64,000 nt of DNA from NCBI RefSeq assembly GCF_005508865.1, contig NZ_SCOM01000001.1:1240001-1304000 (forward strand), written 5' to 3'. Of this stretch, positions 14,100 to 23,407 are shown piece by piece. How positions within the stretch are numbered: the first letter of the stretch is position 1; every line of letters begins with the position of its first letter. Source of the stretch: Pseudomonas sp. F(2018). GTDB taxonomy: Bacteria > Pseudomonadota > Gammaproteobacteria > Pseudomonadales > Pseudomonadaceae. The notes under the pieces are model-generated. The model worked only from the letters and a program-made list of their open reading frames with translations. It did not search any database and had not been told where the DNA came from. A program made the translations under genes and the position numbers.

Positions 14100-15769
14100 C
14101 TAGAAATCTATGTCGAGTTGATTTGCAGGTTTCTTTTTGTCTGCCGATGCGCTTTCGGTAGCTCTAATCGCTTTGCTTGCTTTTTGGATCTCTTCGACGG
14201 TCATGGCAGGGTCAAATATATATTTAGATTTTCTTAAGATTTCTTTGTTCTCTGGTCGCCAGAATTCGATCATGTTGATGTCCCTTCGTGTGCGCTCGCC
14301 AGTGTATTGGCTTATGTCGAGGAGGAGTGCTCTAAATATATTTCCTGTTCTTGATTTTTCTGTGACTCGCGATCTGATTTGATGGATTAGGCGAAGGTCT
14401 ACAAGTTCTTGAATGGTGTCGTGCTCTGCATCGCTTGCTTCTTGGTCAACAAGCAGAACATTAGCTTTGTTTTTTTCAAGGCAGAATGCTTTGATCTTGT
14501 CGAACATGTCCTCCAGTCTTTTTCTGTCTTCAAGTGTGTCTCTTTCAAATTCCTCTCTTTTTGTGTCTCCGTAGCTGCCAGCAGCTACATTTATATCTTC
14601 TGCTCCGATTTTCGGACCTCTTGGATGGCCAGGATTTTGACTCAGACGCTCTCTTGTTTCATTAATAGACCTCCGGAAAATCCCAAGAAAGTCTCGGGTT
14701 ACGCCTCCGGAGGCTATCACCAGTCTATCAACTCCACCATCTGCCACGAATTTGGTGATTTTAGGTGCTGCTGCATCGTTGGAGTAAGAGTCTAGGATTT
14801 TAAGTAGGAAGTCTCTCGCGGATGAGAATTTTTCCAGTGTTAAGTCGAGGTTGATGTCGTCTGCATCATCTCCAATCTTTAATCCCATGGGCTGAGGGCC
14901 GTGGACATACCAAGTTGAGCGATTCTTTATTGTTCCGATTTTTAGCCATAAATTGTTGTTCTTGGCTACTCGGTGGAAGTAGTCAAGGATGCTGGCTTGA
15001 TCGTCGCGGCGTAGATGGTAAAGATCATCAAGAAAAAGATAGCTGGCATAGCCGGTAAGGTTAGAGAGCTCTCGAAATATTTTTTGGTACTCTAGGATTT
15101 GCCTTAGAAGATAATCCTTCTTGGATCTTTTTGTTTCTTCGATTATTTCTCTGGATGATTGCGCGGTAACTCTAGCTGCTATTTCTTCTTCAATGGAAGG
15201 AGCGATGGTTTCACTGTTTAAACCTAAAGAGGCTCTCTGCTTTTTGTCGAGTTGCTGGCTCTGATCGTCGGAGGTGGTTTTCTTTATGTTGGCTTCGTCG
15301 GTAAGATGCAGTTGTTCTTCTAGATTTTTAATTGCTGTTTGTATGTCTAGGAGGAGGGATTTGGTGGTGATCTCGCTACGTTTCCAGAAGTGTAGTTTCG
15401 TGAAGAGTGACTTTAGCCAGTTATCCCGTCGGTGATCTTTGAGCCAAATTTCATATTTTTTTAATGTTGCAATTAGTACAGAGAGAAGCAGGTCCGGATA
15501 ATGATGCCTTTGAATGGTTCTAGATCGACTAAGGCAATTGGATGATTAGCCCTCTCTAGCTCATCGCCGGCCTTTAGGAGGAGGCTGCTTTTGCCGGACC
15601 CACGGCGACCGAAAATTAAGTGATGCCTTTTGGATTTTGCTCGACGAAGTGTTCCTGGGGCAGGCTCAATGAATCGAGAGATATTATGTGAGGATGCTCT
15701 GGCGCCTTCTTCGACGAGGGTTGCAAGAGTATCTATCTCGGGCTCGAATATTAACGGCTTCGATGCCAT
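14100..15769 (-). pseudogene. AT-rich P-loop ATPase gene with one frameshift
   Basis: Two frames together make one ATPase of about 555 residues. The N-terminal frame (start 15769, GGAGG 6 bases upstream) has Walker A FGRRGSGKSS and stops at 15473. The second frame is open from about 15506 to 14100 and holds Walker B YLFLDD (around 15023-15040), a charged helical region and a DIDF C-terminus. Continuity shows at the join: EPFKG in frame one and HYPDLLLSVL in frame two, so a single-base change near 15500-15508 fits. Base composition is clearly more AT-rich than the neighbours, pointing to transfer. The family is not named; phage exclusion is a guess from context. A sequencing error could also explain the shift. 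Confidence 0.7.
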
Positions 15770-15893
15770 TGTTGCCTCCATTGCTTGTTAAGCGAAGAAC
15801 ACTCTATGGCTCAACATGCTGCCATCGTTGTGGTGATGTCATGTGGCCATTTCGTGAAACCTACCTCAAGGTGAGTCAGATGGTAAAGTGGGT

Positions 15894-16709
15894 TCAGTTG
15901 TTTTTCCTTGCCGCCATTTGAGTTAAGTACTTAATCAGCTCCCCCAACTCCGTATCACTCAAAACCTCCTCACTAAACCCCGGCATCCGCCCCTGTGGCC
16001 ACTTCCTCAGGCTCTGCGGATCACGAATGTACTGCCGCAAAAAATCCCCCGCGAAATACTCCGTCGGGCTATGCGGAATATTCAGGTCCGGCCCGAAGTG
16101 CGAATCCCCCGCGCCGTTCAGGCGATGGCAGGCCAGGCAGTTCTTCTGGAATACCGCAAAACCCGCCTGCACTTCGGCGCTGGCGTCGGCTGCCGGGAGC
16201 AGGGCGGGGAAGCGTTGGGCGACTGGGCTGAGCAGGCGGATGTGGGAAACCTGGAAGGGCCATTGCTCCGGGCCGATCTGCGCGGCTTCCGGGTTCTGCC
16301 ACACCAGATAGAAGGGCCCGGCGCTGGGTTTGCCGGTGGCCAGTGCGGGCCAGGGTTGGGCCGGGTCTTCCACCGCCAGCCAGGCGCGGGCGCCCTGGGT
16401 GCTGAGTAGCGGGGCGGCGGGGAGTTCGGCGGCGAAGCCATCCAGGGCCACGGCCTGCAGATGGTCGCCGGGCTGCACACCGTCGAGCAGGGTGGCCAGC
16501 GGCACGGCGCGATAGGTCATGTCGCGCTTGTAGGCCACGTCGGCCGGGATCTCGATCTTCTGCGCCTGCGGGTGGCTCAGAAGCTGTGCGGTGCTCCAGC
16601 TGCGGCTGCCGCCGGCAAGCTCCAGTTTGAGCTCGGCGGCCCAGGCGGCGGGTGCCAGCAGGGCGGCGAGCAGGGGCAGATGGACAAAGTGTTTGAGCGG
16701 GTTGCGCAT
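15894..16709 (-). CDS. Periplasmic c-type cytochrome with N-terminal oxidoreductase-like domain
   Basis: A 271-residue exported protein with a signal peptide ending near AAWAAE. Residues about 25-170 resemble the molybdopterin-domain-like half seen in some cytochrome fusion proteins (RSWSTAQLLSHPQAQKIEIP). The C-terminal domain binds one heme c through CLACH (Cys191, Cys194, His195), with Met in GRMPGFS (about 242) as likely distal ligand. It follows a periplasmic rhodanese gene by one base, so the two probably act together in periplasmic redox or sulfur chemistry. The electron donor is unknown. Confidence 0.8.
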   Translation of the reverse strand: MRNPLKHFVHLPLLAALLAPAAWAAELKLELAGGSRSWSTAQLLSHPQAQKIEIPADVAYKRDMTYRAVPLATLLDGVQPGDHLQAVALDGFAAELPAAPLLSTQGARAWLAVEDPAQPWPALATGKPSAGPFYLVWQNPEAAQIGPEQWPFQVSHIRLLSPVAQRFPALLPAADASAEVQAGFAVFQKNCLACHRLNGAGDSHFGPDLNIPHSPTEYFAGDFLRQYIRDPQSLRKWPQGRMPGFSEEVLSDTELGELIKYLTQMAARKNN

Positions 16710-16710
16710 A

Positions 16711-17064
16711 TCAGTCCTTGAGTGCGGGTTGCAGTTGTTCGTAGCCGCCGGCGTTGATCACCTGGGTGTAGCCCAGCGCCTGCAGGTTGTCCTGGGCGAT
16801 GCCGGAGCGGCGGCCGCTGCGGCAGTAGAGGACGATGGGGACGTTCTTGTCCGGCGCCACGGCGGCGATGTGCTGGGCGATCTGTTCGTGGGGGATCAGA
16901 TGGGCACCGGGTAGGGCGCCGCTGACGAACTCATCCTCGGTGCGTACGTCGATCAGCACGGCATCGCTGCGTTGCAGGGCTTTCAGGGCGGCGGGCTGGT
17001 CGATTTCGCCGGCCTGCGCGGCGAGTGGCAGGCACAGGCACAGGCTGAGCAGCAGGGTACGCAT
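16711..17064 (-). CDS. Periplasmic single-domain rhodanese
   Basis: A 117-residue protein with a signal peptide ([18 protein letters not shown]) and one rhodanese domain. The active-site loop is CRSGRRSG with Cys81 as the persulfide-forming residue. Members move sulfane sulfur between acceptors. The start at 17064 is preferred over an ATG six codons earlier because it yields a clean signal peptide and has GAGG 8 bases upstream. It is in an operon with the downstream cytochrome c. Confidence 0.8.
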   Translation of the reverse strand: MRTLLLSLCLCLPLAAQAGEIDQPAALKALQRSDAVLIDVRTEDEFVSGALPGAHLIPHEQIAQHIAAVAPDKNVPIVLYCRSGRRSGIAQDNLQALGYTQVINAGGYEQLQPALKD

Positions 17065-17202
17065 GGCGATGGCCTCAGGCATGGACGGAATTCCACGCTA
17101 GCACAGCGGCGTCTGCGGCAGAGAGTAGGAAGGGTGGATTGCAGGAGGGGTTGTTCCGCGGCCCGAGCGCTACGGCATCGGGCCACGGCGGGGAAAGAAC
17201 GA

Positions 17203-17298
17203 TCAGCCGACCAGACGAGTCACGTTGGGCAGGATCAGGATAACGGTGGTGGCAAGGACGATGAGACTCGCCTGCCGATACTTGGCTTGTTTGAACAT
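17203..17298 (-). CDS. Small membrane protein (31 residues)
   Basis: A very short reading frame ([20 protein letters not shown] and on) with one predicted membrane helix and a basic N-terminus. An AAAGG site lies about 10 bases upstream. Short single-helix proteins with this charge pattern occur in many bacteria, but the identity is unknown. A minus-strand terminator-like hairpin lies about 90 bases upstream of its start. Confidence 0.4.
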   Translation of the reverse strand: MFKQAKYRQASLIVLATTVILILPNVTRLVG

Positions 17299-17703
17299 GA
17301 TGCTACTGCCTTTGTTCTTGTTGGTGTTCTGGCCAGTGGCCTGCAGTTGCGTCGCAGGACGAGCCCCCACACCGTGGCGCGGACAAAAAAGCCGCCCCGG
17401 CAAAACCCGGCGGCGGCACCTTGCACGGTTAATCCTAGGGGTGTCGTCACTTGCAGCTTAGACAACTTCGCTTCTACAAAGGCATCAGCAGAATCGCGTA
17501 GTTATTGCCTCGGGGCTTTCCATGAGGCGCCGCGCCTTGAGCCAGACGCACCGCGGCCTGCAGCGAAACGGGCCGAGCGCAGGCGACCATTCGTCTGGGC
17601 CCAACGGTCAATAGGCCTGAGCGAATCGGTCATTGAGTCCTCGGGGCAGGCAATTAAGGTTATGCGACCCGGCATCCGCCGCTGCCATGTTCCGAGGGAC
17701 GTC
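17299..17703. other. 405-base gap upstream of the fatty acid oxidation operon
   Basis: This gap holds a minus-strand terminator-like hairpin (listed separately) and presumably the promoter of the thiolase operon. I saw no convincing promoter or fatty-acid regulator palindrome by eye. A short minus-strand frame with a TTG start near 17465 runs through the hairpin and is probably not a gene. Confidence 0.4.
17385..17418 (-). terminator. Terminator-like hairpin without an assigned upstream gene
   Basis: A GC-rich stem (GCCGCC at 17391-17396 pairing with GGCGGC at 17412-17417, with an inner CCGG stem) followed on the minus strand by TTTTTT (17390-17385). No gene on that strand ends here, so it may close a short RNA starting between about 17440 and 17700, or act as a leader attenuator for the 31-residue gene. 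Confidence 0.5.
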
Positions 17704-18909
17704 ATGACCGAAGCATATATTTTCGACGCCGTGCGCACGCCGCGCGGCAAGGGCAAGAAGGACGGCGCGCTGCACAGCGTCAAGCCAGTCAATCTGGTGG
17801 CCGGCCTGCTGCGCGCGCTGCAGGAGCGCAATGCGCTGGATACCCGTCAGGTCGACGATATCGTGCTCGGCTGCGTGACTCCGGTTGGCGATCAGGGCGC
17901 CGACATCGCCAAGACCGCGCCGATGGTGGCGGACTGGGACGTCAGCGTGTCCGGCGTGCAGCTCAACCGCTTCTGCGCCTCGGGCCTTGAAGCGGTGAAC
18001 ATGGGTGCGATGAAGGTGCGTTCCGGCTTCGAGGACCTGGTGGTGGTCGGCGGCGTGGAATCCATGTCGCGCGTGCCGATGGGCTCCGATGGCGGCGCCT
18101 GGGTGATGGACCCGGAAACCAATATCCACACCAGCTTCGTGCCGCAGGGCATTGGCGCCGACTTGATCGCCACCCTGGAAGGCTTCAGTCGTAGCGATGT
18201 GGACGCCTTCGCCCTGCGCTCGCAGCAGAAGGCCGCGCGTGCCAGCGCCGACGGCTCGTTCAACAAATCGCTGATTCCGGTGACCGACCAGAACGGCATC
18301 GTCATCCTCGACCACGACGAATTCATTCGTGGTGACTCCACCCTTGAGGGGTTGGGCAAGCTCAAGCCGAGCTTCGAGATGATGGGGCAGATGGGTTTCG
18401 ACTCCACCGCCTTGCGCGTGTATAGCCATGTCGAGCGCATCGAGCACGTACACACCCCAGGCAACAGCTCAGGGATAGTCGATGGCGCGGCGCTGATGCT
18501 GATCGGCAGCCCGGCCAAGGGCAAGGAACTGGGCTTGAAGCCGCGTGCGCGGATCGTCGCCACCGCGGTGACCAGTACCGACCCGACCATCATGCTCACC
18601 GGCCCGGCGCCGGCCACGCGCAAGGCCCTGGCCAAGGCTGGGTTGTCCGTTGAGGACATCGACCTGTTCGAAGTCAACGAGGCTTTTGCCTCCGTCGTCA
18701 TGAAGTTCATGAAGGACATGGGTGTCAGCGAGGACAAGGTCAACGTCAACGGCGGCTCCATCGCCATGGGCCACCCGCTGGGCGCCACCGGCTGCGCAAT
18801 CCTCGGCACCCTGCTCGACGAGCTGGAGAAGCGCGAGCTGCGCTACGGCCTGGCCACGCTGTGTGTCGGCGGCGGCATGGGCATCGCGACGATTATTGAA
18901 AGAGTTTGA
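17704..18909 (+). CDS. Acetyl-CoA acyltransferase (thiolase)
   Basis: A 401-residue thiolase that splits 3-ketoacyl-CoA to acetyl-CoA and a shorter acyl-CoA. Catalytic residues are visible: Cys91 (RFCASG), His357 (MGHPLGATG) and Cys387 (LCVGGGMG). The ATG at 17704 has GAGG 6 bases upstream; upstream in-frame codons are not conserved. The FadJ/FadB-type gene follows after 16 bases, making a thiolase-first beta-oxidation operon. This order, and relatives in Pseudomonas genomes, suggest a second fadAB-type set separate from the main faoAB operon. Confidence 0.9.
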   Translation: MTEAYIFDAVRTPRGKGKKDGALHSVKPVNLVAGLLRALQERNALDTRQVDDIVLGCVTPVGDQGADIAKTAPMVADWDVSVSGVQLNRFCASGLEAVNMGAMKVRSGFEDLVVVGGVESMSRVPMGSDGGAWVMDPETNIHTSFVPQGIGADLIATLEGFSRSDVDAFALRSQQKAARASADGSFNKSLIPVTDQNGIVILDHDEFIRGDSTLEGLGKLKPSFEMMGQMGFDSTALRVYSHVERIEHVHTPGNSSGIVDGAALMLIGSPAKGKELGLKPRARIVATAVTSTDPTIMLTGPAPATRKALAKAGLSVEDIDLFEVNEAFASVVMKFMKDMGVSEDKVNVNGGSIAMGHPLGATGCAILGTLLDELEKRELRYGLATLCVGGGMGIATIIERV

Positions 18910-18925
18910 GGCGGAGATTAGAAAA

Positions 18926-21070
18926 ATGACTGACGCCATCCGTTACGAAAAGGGCCAGGACAATATCGTCGTCCTGACCATCGACATGCCCGGCCAGAGC
19001 GCCAACACCATGAACGCGGTATACCGCGAAGCCATGGGCGCCACCGTCGCGCGCCTGGAGGCCGAGAAGGATTCCATCGCCGGCGTGATCGTCACCTCGG
19101 CGAAGAAGACCTTCTTCGCCGGCGGCGACCTCAACGAACTGATCAAGGTCACCAAGGCCGACGCCAAGCCGTTCTACGACATGGTCCTGGGCATCAAGGG
19201 CCAACTGCGCCGCCTGGAGACCCTGGGTAAGCCGGTGGTGGCCGCGATCAACGGCGCCGCGCTGGGCGGCGGCTGGGAAATCTGCCTGGCCTGCCACCAT
19301 CGCATCGCCCTGGACAATTCGAGCGTGCAGCTGGGCCTGCCGGAAGTGACCCTCGGCCTGCTGCCGGGCGGTGGCGGCGTGGTGCGCATGGTGCGCATCC
19401 TCGGCCTGGAAAAGGCCCTGCCGTACCTAGCCGAAGGCAAGAAGGTGCGCCCGGACGCCGCGCTCAAGGCTGGCCTGATCCACGATCTCGCCGCCACCCC
19501 GGAGGAGATGCTGAGCAAGGCCCGCGCCTGGATCGCCGCCAACCCGAGCGCTGCGCAGCCGTGGGACGTGAAGGGCTACAAGATCCCCGGCGGTACGCCG
19601 AGCAGCCCGGCCGTGGCGCAGATGCTGGCCATCGCGCCGAGCGTGCTGCGTGACAAGACCAAGGGCTGCTTCCCGGCGCCGGAGAAGATCATGTGCGCCG
19701 CCGTCGAGGGCGCCCAGGTCGACTTCGACACCGCGCAGATCATCGAGGCGCGCTACTTCACCGAGCTGACCACCGGCCAGGTGGCGAAGAACATGATCGG
19801 CACCTTCTGGTTCCAGCTCAACGAGATCAACGCCGGCAGCTCGCGTCCGCAGGGCATCCCGCAGTACGTAACGAAGAAGGTCGGAGTGCTCGGCGCCGGC
19901 ATGATGGGCGCCGGCATCGCCTATGTGTCGGCAGCCGCCGGCATCGAGGTGGTGCTCAAGGACGTGTCCATCGAAGCGGCGGAGAAGGGCAAGGCCTACT
20001 CGGCCAAGCTGCTCGACAAGAAGGTCAGCCGCGGCCACATGACGGCTGAGAAGCGCGACGCCTTCCTCGCCCGCATCAAGCCGACCGCCAGCGACGCCGA
20101 CCTCGAAGGCTGCGACCTGATCATCGAGGCGGTGTTCGAGGACCGCGCCCTCAAGGCCAAGGTCAATGCCGCCGCCGAGGCCGCCGCGCTGCCGGATGCC
20201 GTAATCGCCTCCAACACCTCGACCCTGCCGATCACCGGCCTGGCCACCGCGGTGCAGAAGCAGGACAAGTTCATCGGCCTGCACTTCTTCAGCCCGGTCG
20301 ACAAGATGCCGCTGGTGGAGATCATCCGCGGCGAGAAGACCAGCGACGAGACCCTGGCACGTGGCTTCGACTACGTGCTGCAGATCAAGAAGACCCCGAT
20401 TGTGGTTGAGGACAGCCGCGGTTTCTTCACCTCGCGGGTATTCGGCACCTTCACCAATGAAGGCATCGCCATGCTCGGCGAGGGCGTGAGCGCGGCGATG
20501 ATCGAGAATGAGGCGCGCAAGGCCGGCATGCCGGTGGGCCCGCTGGCGATCAGCGACGAAGTGTCGATGAGCCTGATGGAGCACATTCGCCAGCAGACCG
20601 TCGCCGACCTGGCCGCCGAGGGCAAGCAGATCCCGCAGCACCCGGCGTTCAATGTCATCGAGCTGATGCTCAAGGAGTACAAGCGTCCGGGCAAGGCTGC
20701 CGGTGGCGGCTTCTACGAGTACCCCGAGGGCGGCAAGAAGCATCTGTGGCCGGAGCTCAAGGCACGCTTCGAGAAGGCCGATGCGCAGATCTCCCAGGAG
20801 GACGTGCGTGATCGCATCCTGTTCATCCAGGCCATCGAGACCGTGCGTTGCGTAGAAGAGGGCGTATTGAAGTCGGTGGCGGACGCCAACATCGGTTCGA
20901 TCTTCGGCATCGGTTTCGCCGCCTGGACCGGCGGTGCGCTGCAGTTCATCAACCAGTACGGGGTGAAGGATTTCATCGCCCGCGCCCAGTACCTGGCCGA
21001 GCAGTACGGCGAGCGCTTCCTGCCGCCGGCCCTGCTGCTGGAAAAGGCGGCCAAGGGCGAGGGCTTCTGA
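18926..21070 (+). CDS. Bifunctional enoyl-CoA hydratase / 3-hydroxyacyl-CoA dehydrogenase
   Basis: A 714-residue FadB/FadJ-type protein. The N-terminal crotonase domain (about 1-190) has FFAGGDLNEL and NGAALGGGWE for the oxyanion hole and the catalytic Glu-bearing GLPEVTLGLLPG loop. The NAD-binding part begins with VLGAGMMGAGIAY near residue 312, and the dehydrogenase C-terminal domain follows with a second helical copy. It carries out the middle two steps of beta oxidation, handing product to the thiolase encoded just upstream. The start at 18926 has GGAG 10 bases before it. Confidence 0.9.
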   Translation: MTDAIRYEKGQDNIVVLTIDMPGQSANTMNAVYREAMGATVARLEAEKDSIAGVIVTSAKKTFFAGGDLNELIKVTKADAKPFYDMVLGIKGQLRRLETLGKPVVAAINGAALGGGWEICLACHHRIALDNSSVQLGLPEVTLGLLPGGGGVVRMVRILGLEKALPYLAEGKKVRPDAALKAGLIHDLAATPEEMLSKARAWIAANPSAAQPWDVKGYKIPGGTPSSPAVAQMLAIAPSVLRDKTKGCFPAPEKIMCAAVEGAQVDFDTAQIIEARYFTELTTGQVAKNMIGTFWFQLNEINAGSSRPQGIPQYVTKKVGVLGAGMMGAGIAYVSAAAGIEVVLKDVSIEAAEKGKAYSAKLLDKKVSRGHMTAEKRDAFLARIKPTASDADLEGCDLIIEAVFEDRALKAKVNAAAEAAALPDAVIASNTSTLPITGLATAVQKQDKFIGLHFFSPVDKMPLVEIIRGEKTSDETLARGFDYVLQIKKTPIVVEDSRGFFTSRVFGTFTNEGIAMLGEGVSAAMIENEARKAGMPVGPLAISDEVSMSLMEHIRQQTVADLAAEGKQIPQHPAFNVIELMLKEYKRPGKAAGGGFYEYPEGGKKHLWPELKARFEKADAQISQEDVRDRILFIQAIETVRCVEEGVLKSVADANIGSIFGIGFAAWTGGALQFINQYGVKDFIARAQYLAEQYGERFLPPALLLEKAAKGEGF

Positions 21071-21088
21071 TCGCGCCTCGCTACAAAC

Positions 21089-21118
21089 AGAACCGGCCCT
21101 CGTGGCCGGTTTTGCTTT
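21089..21118 (+). terminator. Terminator of the beta-oxidation operon
   Basis: A perfect 7-bp stem (ACCGGCC at 21092-21098, GGCCGGT at 21104-21110) followed by TTTGCTTT. Confidence 0.8.
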
Positions 21119-21173
21119 CCAGAGCCTTTCTGGCAGTCTCTTCCCCCAGCGCTATCGGGGAGTGCAGAGGCGC

Positions 21174-21950
21174 GTGACGACCAATCCAACAATCGTATCG
21201 ATGCTGCTGGCGGCGACTCTGCTGCTGGCCTTGGGGCCTGCCAGCGCGGCCGAACCCCTCAATATCTATATCGGCCAGGGCCAGATGCCCTTCGCCGATG
21301 ACAAAGCGGATAACCGTGGCCTGTTCGGCGACCTGATGGACGAGCTGTGCAAGCGCCTGCAGCGCGAGTGCCGCTACCACAGCGTGCCATGGAAGCGCGT
21401 GCAGCTGGCGGTGGCCGGCGACCCGCACGGCATTGTGCTCAACCTGGGGCGCACGGCCGAGCGCGAGAAGGGCTTCGTCTGGCTGCTCGACGTGGTCTCC
21501 ACGTCCTATGTGCTGGCCAGTCCGAAGCAGCGTTTCGACAGCCTGGGCGATGCCCTGGCCGCCGGTCCGGTGGTGGTGATGGGCGGTACGCCACGGGCGC
21601 TGGAAGCGCTGGCGCTGAAGCGCGAAGGGCAGAAGGTGGTGGAAGTGACGGACCCGGAGCAGGCGGCGCGCATGCTGCAGGGCGGCCGGGTGCTGGCCTG
21701 GTACGAGATCGACCTGCGCGTGCACTATCTATGGCGGCGCCTGGGCTACGCGCCGGACCAGCTACAGGCCGGTCGCTCGGTGGGCTCGGCGCACAGTTTC
21801 ATTGCCGGCAGTCCGGTGCTGGAAGATGCCGCGGAGCTGGGCGCGCAGATGCAGCAGGCCTTCGTGGCCATGCACGCCGACGACAGCTGGCGACGCATCC
21901 TCGCCCGGCACCTGGGCGACGACCTGGCCGTGCGCCTGAGCGCGCCCTGA
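21174..21950 (+). CDS. Periplasmic solute-binding-like protein (SBP_bac_3 type)
   Basis: About 258 residues from a GTG at 21174. A signal peptide (MLLAATLLLALGPASAAEP in the middle) precedes a fold resembling amino-acid-binding proteins: NIYIGQGQMPFADDKA, then a hinge region, then LYFASPKQR-like blocks. No permease genes are adjacent, so it may be a sensor or an orphan binding protein rather than an ABC transporter part. The start is uncertain: GTG at 21174 or ATG at 21201. Confidence 0.7.
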   Translation: MTTNPTIVSMLLAATLLLALGPASAAEPLNIYIGQGQMPFADDKADNRGLFGDLMDELCKRLQRECRYHSVPWKRVQLAVAGDPHGIVLNLGRTAEREKGFVWLLDVVSTSYVLASPKQRFDSLGDALAAGPVVVMGGTPRALEALALKREGQKVVEVTDPEQAARMLQGGRVLAWYEIDLRVHYLWRRLGYAPDQLQAGRSVGSAHSFIAGSPVLEDAAELGAQMQQAFVAMHADDSWRRILARHLGDDLAVRLSAP

Positions 21951-21986
21951 TCGGTGGCGGGCGTTCATCATCCCGCGGACGGGCTT

Positions 21987-22196
21987 TCAGGCGACCAGGC
22001 ACCAGCCGTTCTGCATGCACACCACGCTGTGGATCGCCATCTTCTCGCTCTGCCGGGTCGGCATGCGCAGGGTCAGCAGGCTGCCGTCTTCCATGTGCAC
22101 GGCGGCTTCGGACTCGAAGTGCAGGCCGGAGTCGCTCAGGCTGACGTAGGTGACGCCGTAGGTGGCGGTGTTGCCGAAGGCTTCGGTGATGGACAT
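21987..22196 (-). CDS. Small beta-rich protein, unknown
   Basis: A 69-residue protein (MSITEAFGNTATYGVTYVSL and on) with alternating hydrophobic residues suggesting a compact beta fold. It has two Cys near the C-terminus (VVCMQNGWCLVA). No family recognised. It is separated by 34 bases from an even smaller gene upstream. Confidence 0.5.
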   Translation of the reverse strand: MSITEAFGNTATYGVTYVSLSDSGLHFESEAAVHMEDGSLLTLRMPTRQSEKMAIHSVVCMQNGWCLVA

Positions 22197-22230
22197 GGCT
22201 GATCCTCCGAGAGTGGTTGCCGCCAGTGGC

Positions 22231-22332
22231 TTACTGGCGGGGACGGGCCTGTTGCGGTTGTTGGGGAGTGGCCGGCACGCTGTGGAAGGCGGAGGCGGCG
22301 ATCAGGCTGGCGATGGCGGCGAAGCTGCTCAT
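22231..22332 (-). CDS. Very short protein (33 residues) with a strong ribosome site
   Basis: A 33-residue frame opening MSSFAAIASLIAASAFHSVP with a Gln/Pro-rich tail. GAGGAG stands 7-8 bases before the ATG. The hydrophobic start could be a small membrane helix. It lies upstream of the 69-residue gene on the same strand; the two may form a small operon. Possibly spurious. Confidence 0.35.
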   Translation of the reverse strand: MSSFAAIASLIAASAFHSVPATPQQPQQARPRQ

Positions 22333-22559
22333 GGTGTTGCTCCTCTGGCTGGGATGGGTGTGAACCCGGTGGCTGCATAGTTGCCGAGCCGCTCCATCGA
22401 CAGAAGTGAAGGCTGAGCATGGTAGGTATCGATGTCGCTGATGGTTGCCGGATATCGCCTGAATGGCTCTGCGGGCCGCGCCGCTGTTGCGTCCGGTGCC
22501 GCTTCGAGGCACGCTAACGACCTCTCCTGCAACCCTTGCTGTCTCAGGTAATCCGCTCC

Positions 22560-23279
22560 ATGTCATTGCGTATCTGCATTCTGGAAACCGATGTACTCCG
22601 CCCCGAACTGATCGACCAATACCAGGGCTACGGCCGCATGTTCGAGCGCCTGTTCGCCCAGCAGCCGCTGGCGGCCAGCTTCGAGGTGTTCAATGTGGTG
22701 CAGGGCGACTACCCGGCCGACACGGAGCGCTACGACGCCTACCTGGTGACCGGCAGCAAGGCGGACTCCTTCGGCAGCGATCCGTGGATCCAGACGCTCA
22801 AGACCTACCTGCTCAAGCGCTACGAGGCCGGCGACAAGCTGCTCGGCATCTGCTTCGGCCACCAGTTGCTGGCGCTGCTGCTGGGCGGGCGTGCCGAGCG
22901 AGCGACCCAGGGCTGGGGCGTGGGCATCCATCACTACGAGATCAAGCAGCAGCCCCAGTGGATGAGCCCGGCGCTGGAGCAGTTCACCCTGCTCATCAGC
23001 CACCAGGACCAGGTCACCGCGCTGCCGGAGAAGGCCACGCTGCTGGCTTCCAGCGAGTTCTGCCCGGTGGCCGCGTACTGCATCGAGGACCAGGTGCTGT
23101 GCTTCCAGGGCCACCCGGAATTCATCCACGACTACTCGCGCACGCTGCTCGACATCCGCCAGAAGTGCATCGGCGAGCCGGTCTACAGCAAGGCCGTGGA
23201 GAGCCTGGTGCATGACCACCAGGGCGCCACCGTGGCCGAGTGGATGATGCGCTTCGTCGCCCAGGGCAAGGGCGCCTGA
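22560..23279 (+). CDS. Class I glutamine amidotransferase-like protein
   Basis: A 239-residue protein with a class I glutamine amidotransferase fold. The nucleophile elbow is GICFGHQ (Cys98) and the His comes from QGHPEF (near residue 187). It resembles stand-alone GMP-synthase-like amidotransferases, not GuaA itself. Its acceptor substrate is unknown. The ATG at 22560 is favoured over an upstream TTG because the fold starts there (MSLRICILETD). Confidence 0.85.
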   Translation: MSLRICILETDVLRPELIDQYQGYGRMFERLFAQQPLAASFEVFNVVQGDYPADTERYDAYLVTGSKADSFGSDPWIQTLKTYLLKRYEAGDKLLGICFGHQLLALLLGGRAERATQGWGVGIHHYEIKQQPQWMSPALEQFTLLISHQDQVTALPEKATLLASSEFCPVAAYCIEDQVLCFQGHPEFIHDYSRTLLDIRQKCIGEPVYSKAVESLVHDHQGATVAEWMMRFVAQGKGA

Positions 23280-23407
23280 GCATCCTGATGGCGCGCACCG
23301 GCATCGCCCGGTCGCGCCATTCAGCCATCCAACTACCCGACTTTACCGATTGCCGCGTGCGGCCGCGTTCTTCATCGTGCGGCGGACATGCCACGGCGGA
23401 CAGGACC

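Noticed and set aside
17235..17465. Minus-strand 76-codon frame beginning with TTG
   Set aside because: It runs through the terminator-like hairpin and overlaps the 31-residue gene in another frame; no ribosome site.
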